The translations under genes were made by a program, and so were the position numbers. Below are positions 47,558 through 60,200 of a stretch of 64,000 bases of DNA, one piece after another; the stretch's first letter is position 1, and every line of letters begins with the position of its first letter. Origin of the DNA: Lineus longissimus (Eukaryota > Nemertea > Pilidiophora > Heteronemertea > Lineidae); assembly GCF_910592395.1 (NCBI RefSeq), contig NC_088320.1:4960001-5024000 (forward strand), read 5' to 3'. A model generated the notes under the pieces. That model was not told the origin of the DNA. It saw only the letters and a program-made list of their open reading frames with translations, and did not search any database.

Positions 47558-48660
47558 CTCCTGGTCAAGTCTGGCTGAAAGAACTGTTTAACTTGGATCG
47601 GGCTAACCGGGATACACTACCAGTATCAGCAAATTACTCTAGTTTCACCAATCTAAGACCACTTCTCATGTTCTTTCATGAACTTAGGTGGTTGGATTTC
47701 TATAATTTCTCTTGTAAAAACGATTTTATTATGCTCTTAGAACAATCTATTTGATGTAGCGCTACACCATTGTACTCAGGTTCAACGGTACGTGCTGGTG
47801 TACAGAAGTTGTTCGGGCGAAATATTGCGATCTTGTGGACCAACCAACCTCGACAACAAACCTTGTCCGCAGACGGCGATATTGCAATGTGTGTTGATAT
47901 ACAAGTACATCATGTGATAGCTTATAGAGGGGGGAGAGGGCTACGATAAAAAATGGGAATTGGCAACAACCATTTGGATTGTAAAACCTTGGTAAAGATA
48001 GCTTTTAGGAGTTTGATTTAAAGCTCAGAAGTGGGTTCCCCAATTATTGGGTGAATTTTCTAGTCTAGTTGGCTTTAAAGGCCCAGTACATTGAACAGAT
48101 AACCCAATCTTGATAACATTGACAATGTTCACATGCTGATATTGCGTGCATTTAGTTGTAACCTATTCTCGGTCAACTTGACTTATAATGTATCATCCTA
48201 ATTTGGATACTTGAATGGAACATATCACAAAATGTCACATTTTCCATGTCAACGATTGTACGGGAAAATACTGCAAACTGCAAAACTTTCGAGCATTTTT
48301 ATTGTTGAGATTTGCGAAATTTTTCTTTTGGGGGATTAATTTGATTATTTAGTTTTTCTGACCAAAAAAATATTTTTTTTGCTTTTTTTCTTCGAAATCA
48401 AGGCTAAGCAAATCTATAAAAATCAAACGCTCATGAATAATTTAGTGGTGCACAGTAGAGAATATCTTGAATATTGTAAATATTATTCTACTGTAAGTTT
48501 GTTGGTTCTGTGGTGAATGTGAAAATACTTAGATAAAGTGTGATACTTGGAAAAAGCTTTGGTAGGTTATCATTTCGTATTATTGTAATGACTGTAGTGA
48601 TTGGCCACAGGGCGTATTAAATGATATCTTCCTAAAGTGCCCTGCAAATGAGCAAATTAA

Positions 48661-48830
48661 AATGCTGCCACCTGCAATTTTAATTGCACTTGATGATCAA
48701 TATTAAGCTGAGCGATTACCAGTTTTATCTGCAGAGGAGAGATCTTCTTGTCGCACATCGAAGCAATTATAATTGCAGGTAGCATCGCCATCGATTCAAA
48801 TCGCATGTTTGCAACAACCCTGCATGGCTG
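48661..48830. repeat. Foldback-like dispersed repeat downstream of WDR37
   Basis: ATGCTGCCACCTGCAATTTT, then AATTGC, is inverted as GCAATTATAATTGCAGGTAG then CATC within 125 bases. The right half is shared with the INO80D intron repeat at 35.2 kb. Confidence 0.6.
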
Positions 48831-51800
48831 ATATTTCATTTGTCTTTGTGAAATTTGTTTTGTGTTATTGTTTGTTCACTCTTTTAGGATTGGATTAAAA
48901 CATTTGAAATCCAATTAAAACACTACTGCGGTGTATTCCCATTTACCTTTGCCACAAAAAATACAATCAAAATGAGCAGGATATGCCTAATGCTTTTTGT
49001 CTGATGACAGTTGTTGCTCTATTGTTTATGTGCCAACTTCAAAGATCATTAAATTAAAATAATTTGTAACCAGAAAACATATTTGTTGTGTTATTCTTTT
49101 TTCATAGTATAATTTCAGAGGGTCAGGATTCGAAATTTTACCCCAGGACTCAAGTCACAGGGACCGGAATTCATAGCAGAACACTTATTTCATCCCGAAA
49201 GGGCCAAACCTGCATGAACAACAAGTTGTGGGGGGGGGGGGGCAGTTCCCTAAATATGGCCCGGAGTTTAGAATTAATAAAGGAGCAGTCTGTGGTACAC
49301 AAGGTCAGATTCTGCCCCTGGTGGTGAGGAGGCAAACCATTTCAAGTCCTAATCTGTCCTGACACAAAAACCCTTTTAATAATAAACTGGTGCATAATGA
49401 TTAGAATATGAATTCACTAGAATATGAAGCATACTACATTTTAACCAAAACAAAATGTAAATTGCAGCTTTTACAAATATTGGTTTCAAACAAGAAACAA
49501 TAGTTTTCCCAAATGTGTGAAATGTGTCCCATAAACATTTCGCTAAATGTTTTCAATAGGTCCGGAATATTCCCTTCCTTCCGTAGCGTATGACTACCAT
49601 CATGCGTAAAAAACGAATAGCTATAATTATTTTTGAATGGGACCCCAAAGAATGCACTCTGGGTGTCCTCACAAAAGAAAAAGGTAAAGTGACTGGTGTG
49701 CTTTCTATACCTTAATGTGGGTCATGGAGAGTGGCTTGTGTCTAACCAATAACAACCATAGTATTCATTCAACACCTCTCTGGTCAGGTATTTTGCACTT
49801 GGTCCACATGACATTTAAGATATCAATATAGTCACAACCAGGTGACAGGACCATTATCTATGTTGTCACAATCAAGCATCCTTAATGTCCTAAGGCCTTA
49901 GGCCATATAAGCCTTGATTTATCATCAGTATAGTCACAACGTCCCAACCTCGAGGGGAACCACAAACATAAAAGCACGCACGGAGGATTATTTGCGAGTT
50001 CCGCGTAAAATAATTTACAAAGAATTTGATGAGTCGACAAACAGTCGTAATGCGTAGGTCGTCGTCCGTAGGGCAACCTGCCTAGCAACCTCAATTAAAA
50101 ATTTTGAGGCCGACAATACTGTCTCTTTACTCGCCCTGTTTTCAAGACGGACGGACATCCAACACCAATCCGTATCATAACTAGCAGGTCCACCTTCTTC
50201 TGACAGCGAGATGGATAAGACTGTCACAACCAGAACGAAATGGCTAGGACCACCGAATTGTCATGACGATTAAAAGGATAAGACAGTTCAACCAAACCTA
50301 ACCTGACATTGAGCTCATCATTTTTCCAACAAAATGAAATATAGATGACACTGTAAGCACAATACCAAATCGGGCCTGGCTGCTCATTATCCTCCCTCCA
50401 CTCGGAAAGATGAGACAGTCTTAACCAGACCAACCATATCGAATCGGTTTATCGCTTTTCACAAAACGGTGAGGGAGATGAGCGGCCAAGTCTATACCGC
50501 ATCGATTTTGTTGTAGGGCTCACAACTGTCTCTCGTCAATAGAAGTTGGAACTACCAGTGAGGATTCGGCCTGGGTTTGGATGTCTTATCTCGCTGACCA
50601 TGTTACCCAGGGCAGATCCATCTGGTCTGGAGTAGCTGTCTTCTTTCTCATCGGGTTTGCAAGATGGTCGGACAGCCTGGCCCGATACGGCCTGGCTGAG
50701 TTGAGGACAGATAAAAAGACCCCAGGCTGGTGTTCTCCTGGAGTACCATAATCATGGTTACACTAATTAAATGTTGTGATAATTGAGATTAGGATACAGT
50801 TGAAATAAACATTGGCCCCACAGAGTCAATATTTATGTGACCGCAGGACCATAATGAGACAATTGAGGACAGTCCGAGACTGTAGAGGAAAAGTCACAAC
50901 CGTGAGGAACACTGTAGAGAGCAGCATCCGCGACCGGGGCGGTGCGGGGGGGGGGGGGGGGCTGACCATCAATTAGCAAGTAAATCATCAATAAAATAAT
51001 AATCAAAAATAATAAGAAATAACAACTATCCAAATTTGGAAACCTTTTAGTCTGATATAATATTTTCAAATTCATAGTGATAAGTACTGGTTAAAAATGA
51101 TTTGCCAACTTTGCAAAATCGACACCAAATGTTTTACTAAAAATGCATTCTATATAGCATCATTGGAATTGTGATCGTTTAAAGATCGTTTACAATCGTA
51201 ATTTTAAACATTTTTGGAAGGGTTCTTTATTATAGTAATAATTAAGAGCTCTCAATAATAATGAAAATGAAAATGATTTAGTTAATTAGCACTTTTCCAT
51301 GTTTCCGTGCTCTAAGTGCTTTTGGCCGGGATACCATATTACCACCTGCAGTGAGTGCTCTGGGTAGCCAAAGTGTAACTGATATCCAAAGTGACCCAGT
51401 TGCTGGCAGATTATAGCCTCGGTTTAGTATACCTGGTTAGCATAAACTTGGCCGCCCACTGACATAGATTCATGCATAATATGTCCTAGTTTACCTATAT
51501 TAGGAATGTAAACAATAATAGTGCCATGCATGGAAAGTGGAGTATGTCCATCTGAAATGTGCATTGAATTCACTATTGCAGTACAATAAATAAAATCACC
51601 CTCCCAACATCCCTAATCCATTGAATCAAGAATATTCAAATATCCAAACAATTATTTCATTCCATATACCTTTTTTGGTCGAAAAATATAAGTCAAAGTA
51701 AGGGTCACTGAATGAATATAGGCCTACAAAGGTGAAACATTGATAATCCAAAAGAAGTAAGAATATAATCCACCAAAGGAACAACAAAATAAGTTTAACC

Positions 51801-53553
51801 TGTTCAGAAGAACTGGAACCAGGAAAGATGTAACAAAATTGACAAGGCAGGAAGCACTTGATCTTCACCACCACGTGTTTCATCATGGTTACTGTGGTCA
51901 ATATGCTAATGAGCGGCTGATAATGAGCTGGACAAGCAACATCAAAAATGTGATAGCCACTTCGTTGATGACCAGAAAGGGTGTAAATTGTACTCATTCA
52001 CTACAGTAAGACATGGTCAACACCATGGAATTGACCTTCTGCACTTGAAGTATCAGAAACAAAATCTATCCCTATTACAAGATCAAAGGAATATGCCGCC
52101 TTGCAAACAAGCAGCCTGCTGAGTTTGAGAGATTATAGCAGACAAGTGTATAAACAAATTAACCCAAATGTGTGTAATTAATCAAGCAGAAAGGTCCATG
52201 TACCAGGCTGTATCATGATACCATACACAAGTTGACCACCAAGAATGTTATTGACAGTTTAGTTGAGGGGGAGGGGGCTGTGCTGGGTGGACTCCAGCCA
52301 TTCATAAGCCTCATACATCAAGGGGTGTGCATATTCATTGAGAAAAGTGGTTGAATTCCACAGCCAAGATGTCAATCAAAGGTCTCCCATCAATGGTCTC
52401 TTGTTTTAGACATAGGAACTTTTTCTATCCCAATTAGAAGTTGGGGGTGGGGTGTGTGTTGGACAGTACTCACAATGAAATGCATTTTATGCTCTCAAAA
52501 GTGCTTAAATGGAATACATGTTGCATTAGGATTGTAGTGTGGTATGTATCTAACAATATTAAGCATGTTTATTGAGGTAAAAAAAGATTTGGGCTGTGTC
52601 AGAGTCATTTCAAATAATGACCCCAGCTATCAAAGCACTATCTGAGATCATAGTGCATTGAAACTGGAATGCACTAGATAGTACACAAACTAGGTCAATC
52701 CAGAACGAGGCTGACTTTGGCCTATTTTGTATAAGTTTTGACCCAGGTTGTACACTGCTGGTCTCAACAGAAATCAACTCTCCTCAATCTAGGATCACTC
52801 TCCTCAATCATCTGACATGCGTGATAATAACTCATCAAACATTATGGGCTACTTCTCCTCAAATACATGAGAAAGCTCTCCTAAAACAACCTAGGATTCC
52901 TTCCTCAGAGCAGGATAACTTTCCTCAAGCAACCCAGAAAAGCTATCTCCTCAAACATCTTCCTAAGACAACCTGTAGTCCCCCCTCTCCAAACAGATCA
53001 GGATAACACTATTCAAACATCTTCCTATTAAAGCCAACCTAGCCCATTTCTCCAAACACAATGGGTCAGCTAGTGTTGTATAATGAATTTGCTAAACCTC
53101 TCTAATGTGTTTACCAGTTTGCGCTCATGTTATTTCCCGCTATTCGAAACTATTCCTGGCTCCTCCGTCATTGAGATCATTGAGGTCGTTTCTATGACAA
53201 CGCACGAGCCCCATCTCGGTAGAGATAATTAAATCAATAAAGAGTCAATCTTGTGATTGGCTAGGTACTACTTCTTTTCAAATTGACCAATCACGAATGA
53301 GCTCGGTCACGTGGTGACGTGCTACAGATGTAGCGTGATTCTGCACTTGGGGAAAGTCAAGCAAGCCATCTATTGCCCGTGTAGTGCTGGAACGGTAGAT
53401 TACATGTCAGCTAACATATAACCCTTTATTCTGCGGAATTCAGATAGAGTAATAAATACGGAAAAGAGATATCTGTGTTTCTCATCATCTTATCATGTTT
53501 CTCTTCCGAGACTTCATTCACTATCGTTCTCGGAGACGGATTAAACACTTCTG

Positions 53554-53632
53554 TCTGACATGTACAAGCTGGACGTTATTCCAGTATGGTCTACGCCAGC
53601 ATCTCACAATTTTCTAGAAGACATTCACAGCT
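53554..53632. repeat. Dispersed repeat, copy 2 of 2 in the window
   Basis: TCTGACATGTACAAGCTGGA and CGTTATTCCAGTATGGTCTA then TCTCACAATTTTCTAGAAGA match the copy at 17617-17705. Confidence 0.75.
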
Positions 53633-53891
53633 TACATCTCAAGCAAGCTAGGATGGCTCCCCCTCAAACATCTTAGGATAGCTACTTAGTAGCTGCTAGC
53701 CTTAAACAACATCAGGATAACACTGCTCAAGCAACCCAGGATAGCCCTTTCCTCAATTATCTGCGAATAGTTAGCCACTAACAACCTTGGATTGCATGCC
53801 CAAGCATCAAGGCTGTCCTCGAATATCATTGATAACTCGGTCCTTAATAAAAACGAGTAGCAAAAAAGTTGTATGTCAGCAAAATTGAAGC

Positions 53892-53897
53892 TTTATT
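53892..53897 (-). other. TTC21B polyadenylation signal
   Basis: Minus-strand AATAAA lies 378 bases beyond the stop codon and is followed by a TTTTTTGCTACTCGTTTTTA tract. Confidence 0.6.
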
Positions 53898-54275
53898 TTC
53901 AGTATAAACAATATCATCACTTCAAACGGATCTTAAGTTCAGTATGATACATTAATACATAATTGAAGAATCTCGAATTCAATTTCAAATTTCAGATTCT
54001 GAACAAATAGCATACATGTATAGTAGGCCTATGATTCGACAGACAGTTATGCAAACAAATACAAAATGTGACACTCGTTATTAACTTTACAATGGACGGC
54101 TTCTTAATTCATGGAAAAAACTTTTCATGAACAAAATATTGAGTAGATAATTAACATATTCATACAGGAAATGGTTGTGTGGACTGTTAGTGATTTTCGA
54201 TGTTATTTCCATTTCCAAATCTGCAATGATAAGTAGACATGTGTCTCTCAACAAAATTCATTGGACGGAATGGGA

Positions 54276-57200
54276 CTATACTCTTAGACTCTGTCTGGCC
54301 TTGTCGAGAATGTCCTTCCTGATCTTGGGGTAGTTCGGATGCGAGGCTAGCACATTTTGACAGATATCAATGGCGTCGACAAACTTCCTGGCCTTTAGGT
54401 AGTTGAAGCCCAACTTGTAACCTGGAGAAAAGAGACGTGAAGAAGAAGGGTTTTATCTGCGAGTTTATGGTGAATGGTGTAGTTGCAAAACAAATCGCTA
54501 GGGGTGCAGTTACTTGAGTACTGACCTACCAGTCTTCTTCTGCATTCTGACTTCTGCTAGAACGACTTACCTATAACTGGGTTATTCTTGTTTCCATACT
54601 TCCATGCCAATTCATAATTCTTGGCGGCATCTTTGTAGGACTGCTCTTTCTCCATTATAAAGCCCATGTACTCATACGCTTTACAGCAGGACTGAAAAAG
54701 AAATACAACAGTTTCATCGATTTGCGCGATGCGAGTTGATATTTTTTTTGATTTGAACCACTATAGTCCAGTAGTTCAAACGTTGGCTAGCGATCAAGAT
54801 GGTTTGTCCACTCACCTTGTTATGTTGCAAGCATCTCTTCAACAAATCCGTGGACATGTCGTACTTCCCGGACTGGATATAAATATCAGCCAGTAGGAGC
54901 CAACTTTTCTCCAGATCTTCGGCGTCCTCCATGTTCCATGTGTTCTTGGTGACGCGTTTCAACTGGTTTCTGGCACGGGGCGTCTGCTTCAACACCATGT
55001 AGGCTGCCGCCATCCCATAGAGGGCACCAACATGGTCACGCTGAAACAAAGAACATAATCTGATCTATGTATTTGAGGTTAAAATTAATTGAAATCGAGC
55101 CCATATATTACGCCGACAAATTTCCAAAGTTGCATCGGGACGGAACCTGAGCATAATGGATTCTTCGCTAAGTGGCTTACCAGTTAAAACGTCCCCACTC
55201 CAAAACGTCCCCTTACCAAAACGTCCCCGGGTACGGGAAAACTTCCTCGGACCAAAACGTCCCCTATCCAAAACGTCCCCGCCTTCATTAACAATGGTTA
55301 AGGCGTATGCCTGTATGGCAAGTGTACTGGATAGCTGGATAGTACTATAAAATAGGGGAAGGGAGTACACTCACTTATTGTGCTTAAGCACGTGGAAATA
55401 GGGTTCGGATAAAGAAGGAATCAACGAAGTGTGTACTGTAAATTTTATATGCTATCTGACTACTTTATTGAACAAGGAAGTTACATGGGTCACGTGGACC
55501 TGGGAATAATAATGAGATCTAGCGGGAAGGATCTAAGCTAATCAGAACGAAGTATCAAAGGTTTCCCCGACTGGCGTGGCGATTGAGGGCTCCATGCCAC
55601 CCCTCAAAGTCGTTGTTGGTCCTGACGGGCTTCATGAAGACGCTCCAGGTAGCTGGCTTCAGTAGGTGGCAATCGATCCACTGGCGGCGAATGTACGTGG
55701 TAAGGCGTTGCAATGAGTCGGTCGTGGCTTTCTGTTCCAGGCGGGCGAAGATTTGCGGGATGAACTCGGCTGGCAGATACGGCAGAGCGAGAAGCTGGCG
55801 GCAGATCTTGTGCGTCGCATTGTCGTTCTTGTAGGCTGGTGCCAAACCAATGTCCTGTATCTTTCGCCAGATGCACTGGGCCCAATGGAACGCGCATCCC
55901 CGTATCTTGACGTTTCCGAAGACGGCCCGAATGGCGTTCCACGCTGCCTTCTCGAAATCGAGGACGACTTCCTCGACACGTTGCGTTACGGTCAGGTCTT
56001 TGATGACTCGTAGAACTCGACGGTAGTCTTTCTTTCGTCGCCCGGACATCAATACGAAGACAAGGGGCACCGAATGCGTTGATAGACATCAGCTGGGTGA
56101 AAGGGACGTTCACAACCTTGAAAGTGCCGTCCGTATACCACGTCTTAGCTCTGGAGAGTAGGCGCAACATCTTGTCTGTGGCAAAAACGAGGTGGCGTTT
56201 ACTCCCGACATGTACATGAACATCTCTTCTTAGGAAGTCATCTGGGATGTGCGAGTAGTCAATCTCGAAATCCAGGTCACGTGGCTCGGCTGGTCTCATC
56301 TTCTGTCGGTGATAGTTGGCGGCTCTGGCGAGGTCAACTGGCTTCGGCAGGGCTTCCAGCGGCTGGGAGGTGTCCTGGATCCCTTCATCGAGCATCACTT
56401 TATTCACGATCTCGGCGGCTGAGGTGAAAATCTCACGTGCGGCAGTCTTCTTTACTTGAGCGGATACTGACGTAGCCAGGGCAGCCCCGAGTTTCCCTGG
56501 ATGGATGTGCGCCTGGCTACCACAGGTGAAACTTGCGCCTTTCTGGAGGACCGTCGCCTTGCATCACATTGTCTTGTTTCTGACGCTACAGGTCCACGTC
56601 CGGTTGCCGTTGGCCCTCTTGGTCTTCACGCAGTATGTGTAGCCATTGCTGTCCGCCAGTTTCTCTTTACCCTTCTGGGACACGATGAAGGCCTGACTAG
56701 ATATCACTAATTCACACTATACTGACAGACTGTGACATCTCTTATTGCGTAATTAAGGGTAACACGATGAAGGCCTCACTAGATATCACCAATTCACACT
56801 ACTGACAGACTGTGACATCTCTTATTGCGTAATTAAGGGTGACAAGATGAAGGCCTGACTAGATATCGTCAATTCACACTACTGATAGACTGTGACATCT
56901 GTTATTGCGTAATTAAGGGTGACAAGATGAAAGCCTGACTAGATATCGTCAATTCACACTACTGACAGACTGATATTTTGACTTGATATATTTTATATTA
57001 TCGTTATTATCATCATTATTATCTGATCTGCACTATTTCATTTTCTAACTTTATCCACCTATACATGTATATATGATAACGGAACTAAATTGGTTCTTTC
57101 ACCCTGCATGTAATATTCTGCTCCAATACCTATTACTATGATCATTATTGTCATTTAAAGAAACCTCCTTAGGAGAACAATAAATTCAGCATAATAATGC

Positions 57201-60200
57201 GGCCCCATTAATGTGTACAATTATATTGCGAACACAGTATTGATATTGTCCGTTTGTCACATTGATAGTAAAGTAGTAAAGCTAGGGTCAAATACTAGTA
57301 TTGTGAAAATGAGCGGCCCCAAATGAGAAGTAGTGTTATAAGTGATTTCGACTAGATATGCCAATGATCCATATCATATTGAGTGTGCAGTGGTGTATGT
57401 GGTATCCCCTCATACAAAGTTTTTCTAAATCTGACAATCCCTGTAAATCTATGTATCAATGGATTTTAGGTAATCCGTGCGAGTTCTTGCATATTTTGTA
57501 CATTGCATACAGAAATGGATTTCATTTTCTACATCACTTCCACAGAGCAAACATAATCGTAAATCTCTATTCGGGCTTTTGTTTCATATACCTGCCCGCC
57601 CATCTAGATTTGGAGCTTATGGCGATTACCCCAGGCAAAGCCCAAGCCCAAGCCCCCAATGCCAAGCCACCTTCAATTGAAAGCGAGGACGTTTTTGACA
57701 CGAGGACGTTTTGGTACCTTGAAAGCGAGGACGTTTTGGCATGGGGACGTTTTCACTGGATACCGCTAAGTGAAGTGGTACCGTAAGCGCATCTCGCCGA
57801 TCGGAAAGTTGGGTACTGAGATTCGTATGGCAAGCCGTTTGCTTCAAAAAGTCGAGATGATTTTTTTCAAGTCGAGATTTTTTTTTCAAGTCAAGAAAAA
57901 ATATTTCAAGTCAAGAAATTTCTTCAAAAAGTTGAGATTAGTATTTTCAAGTTTACACATTTTTTTTCAATTCTACAAGTTTGTTTTTTTTTAAGTCGAC
58001 TTTTTAAATATATATACATATTTTTTTTTTAAGTAAAAAAAAAAGTTTTTTTCATTAATTTTTTTATATACAACTTATCAGTTGATTATTTTTCTAATTC
58101 TTTTAAAATTTTTTTCAAGTCGATAAAAATTTATTGTAAATGACAAATTTCCTATTCAACAAAAAAAAAACACATTCGAGACAGAAAAAATAAGTCGAAC
58201 ATTATGACGTCATCACTTTTCGTGTACAGTATGTAGACTCGTCCCCAACCGTTCTCTTGCTGACTTCGTATTCTAATGCCCACATATATACATAGCAGGG
58301 GACCAGTCTATACAGTATGCAAGATAGCGGGAGGCGATGTTGTTGACATTGCCGAGTGTCTGCGTCAGTGTCCCGCTATGGTCCGGCGATCTGAAAGGGC
58401 CAGACAATCATTAGATCAAAACAAACTAGAGAACTGTTCCAGGCTACTAGATGACATTCTAGGAATTCTGAGTGCGCTGTATATACGTGCATGCGATCAC
58501 TTCGGTGCCGGTGTAACATCTGTGGTTGTTCCCCATGTGTCAGTGTTTCCAAACAATAGGCAGCTAGAGAGACCACGACTTTTCAATAGGGGGGATACAC
58601 AGAAAAACTTGTCAATCTATTTTTGAGCGTTCCCAAACAATGAGGGGAAACACTCAAAAACAGAAACACTCAAAAACATTACACCGGTTCCGTTTTGGCA
58701 GAAGATTTTGCGGAGGTCTTGGTGCCTATGCACAGCACTAACGATCAGGTATTGCACGCGATAGAGGGTTTGCAGAATAACACGACACACGGGCCTGATC
58801 GCGGCTGGCCAGGTGTTGAATTAGGCGGCGCGCGCAATGTACACAAAAACTGATGACGTCATAATGTTCGACTTTATTTTTGTAGCGCTCGACTGATTAT
58901 TTTCTCGAGTATGAAATTTTTACTCGAGTATGAAATTTTTACTTTCGACACTATTTCGGTATTTATTATGTATCATTATTATATTTTACAAACACTATTT
59001 TAATTTTTATAATCATTTTTTTCTCGCAGTGAAATTTTTATTAATTGATTTAACTTCAATAAGTTAAATGAGAAGAAAAATAAATATCTCGACTTGAAAA
59101 AAAAAATTTATTTCAAATTTTTTTTCTTGACTTGAAAAAAATCATTTCGACTAGAAAAAAAATAATTTCGACTTTTTGAAGCAAACGGCTTGCCATAGAT
59201 TCGTGCAGAATTACAATAAAAACCATAGGGGGTTGGGATAGGTTTGGGAGCTTCCTGGCCGCATCCCGCCCTTTGTTCTAAGCCCGATCGCCTGCCAGAA
59301 ACCTTCCCGCCCTGCGTTCTAAGCCCGATCGCCTGCAAGAAACCTTCCCGCCAAAGAAACCGCAACACAACCCGGCCGCACTAGAAAATCAATACTGGTA
59401 ATTTATGCGTAGCTCTGGCAATGCATTCCCGCGCTTCGGTTTGATTGGAGGACATTGGGCTGTTGCATTAATTACACTGCGTGGCCCCGCATAGGGAATG
59501 CGGTGATCGGTAACCAAGCAACGGGATTGATCGTCTGTTCGCGGCTGTTCCGTTTATCATGTTTATTGCTGTTGCCGGGCGGGCCCGTACTGTGCAAAAG
59601 AACGATGTCGGGTACGGAACATTTTAAAGGGGCGGACGGACTGTAAGTCTGATATCAACAGAAGAATACGTTAGACTCACCTCTTGCGATGCTATCTCCA
59701 TGAAAGCCGACAACGCCTTCTCAACATTACTCTTGTTCTTCGTGGCGACCAAGGCCATGTTTTCTAGCAGCTTCGGGCGGATGTCACCAGGGCGGTGCTT
59801 CAATTCTTTCATGAGTTTCTCGGCTGTCCGTATCGCCAGATGCTCGCTGTCGGCCTTTTCTGCTGCGGCTCTGAAACCATATTTTAATGACATACGTGTA
59901 TTTAACCTGAGGGTAAACTGAGAGGTTTTTTGTTGCCAATGAGACTAGACACGTACTGTACATCTGAAATGTGATGACTATCCACCACATGCCCTACACC
60001 CGTCAAATTAGTGCTCAAGTATTAAATCATGGCAAAGAAAATGAAGGCACGCTATTCATCCATGCATATTGGAAACAATGTTCACAAAAATTTGGCCACT
60101 CTTTTTTGTCTTTTTCTTGTTTTTCCTGTGGCCACATCAATAAATTATTACCACATTTGGTCCCAGATTGGTCTTTTCTTGGTAGAGAGGTTCTACTCTA

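Larger units (their letters stand above)
47501..53891. other. No gene seen between WDR37 and TTC21B; low-complexity repeats
   Basis: It holds the WDR37 3' UTR, a foldback repeat at 48.7 kb, G-runs at about 49231 and 50947, and an irregular CTCAAACAACCTAGGAT-type repeat at about 52780-53060 and 53640-53830. No exon with paired splice sites was recognised. Confidence 0.55.
55175..57763 (-). mobile_element. Mutator-like (MULE) DNA transposon with FLYWCH-type transposase, 2.6 kb, in a TTC21B intron
   Basis: Exact 9-base direct repeats CGCTAAGTG lie at 55166-55174 and 57764-57772, the target-site size typical of Mutator elements. The ends are inverted: the left end reads ACCAGTTAAAACGTCCCC, and the reverse complement of the right end reads TCCAGTGAAAACGTCCCC. 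Both ends contain several further copies of a CCAAAACGTCC-like subrepeat (left to about 55290, right from about 57670), a form of long subterminal repeat common in MULEs. The internal transposase is on the minus strand and is broken. The retained perfect duplication and recognisable frame suggest a fairly recent insertion. Confidence 0.9.

Noticed and set aside
50946-50961. Long G-run as a possible regulatory quadruplex
   Set aside because: Similar homopolymer G-runs occur at 6.29, 49.23 and 63.52 kb with no gene relation; they look like ordinary slippage tracts.
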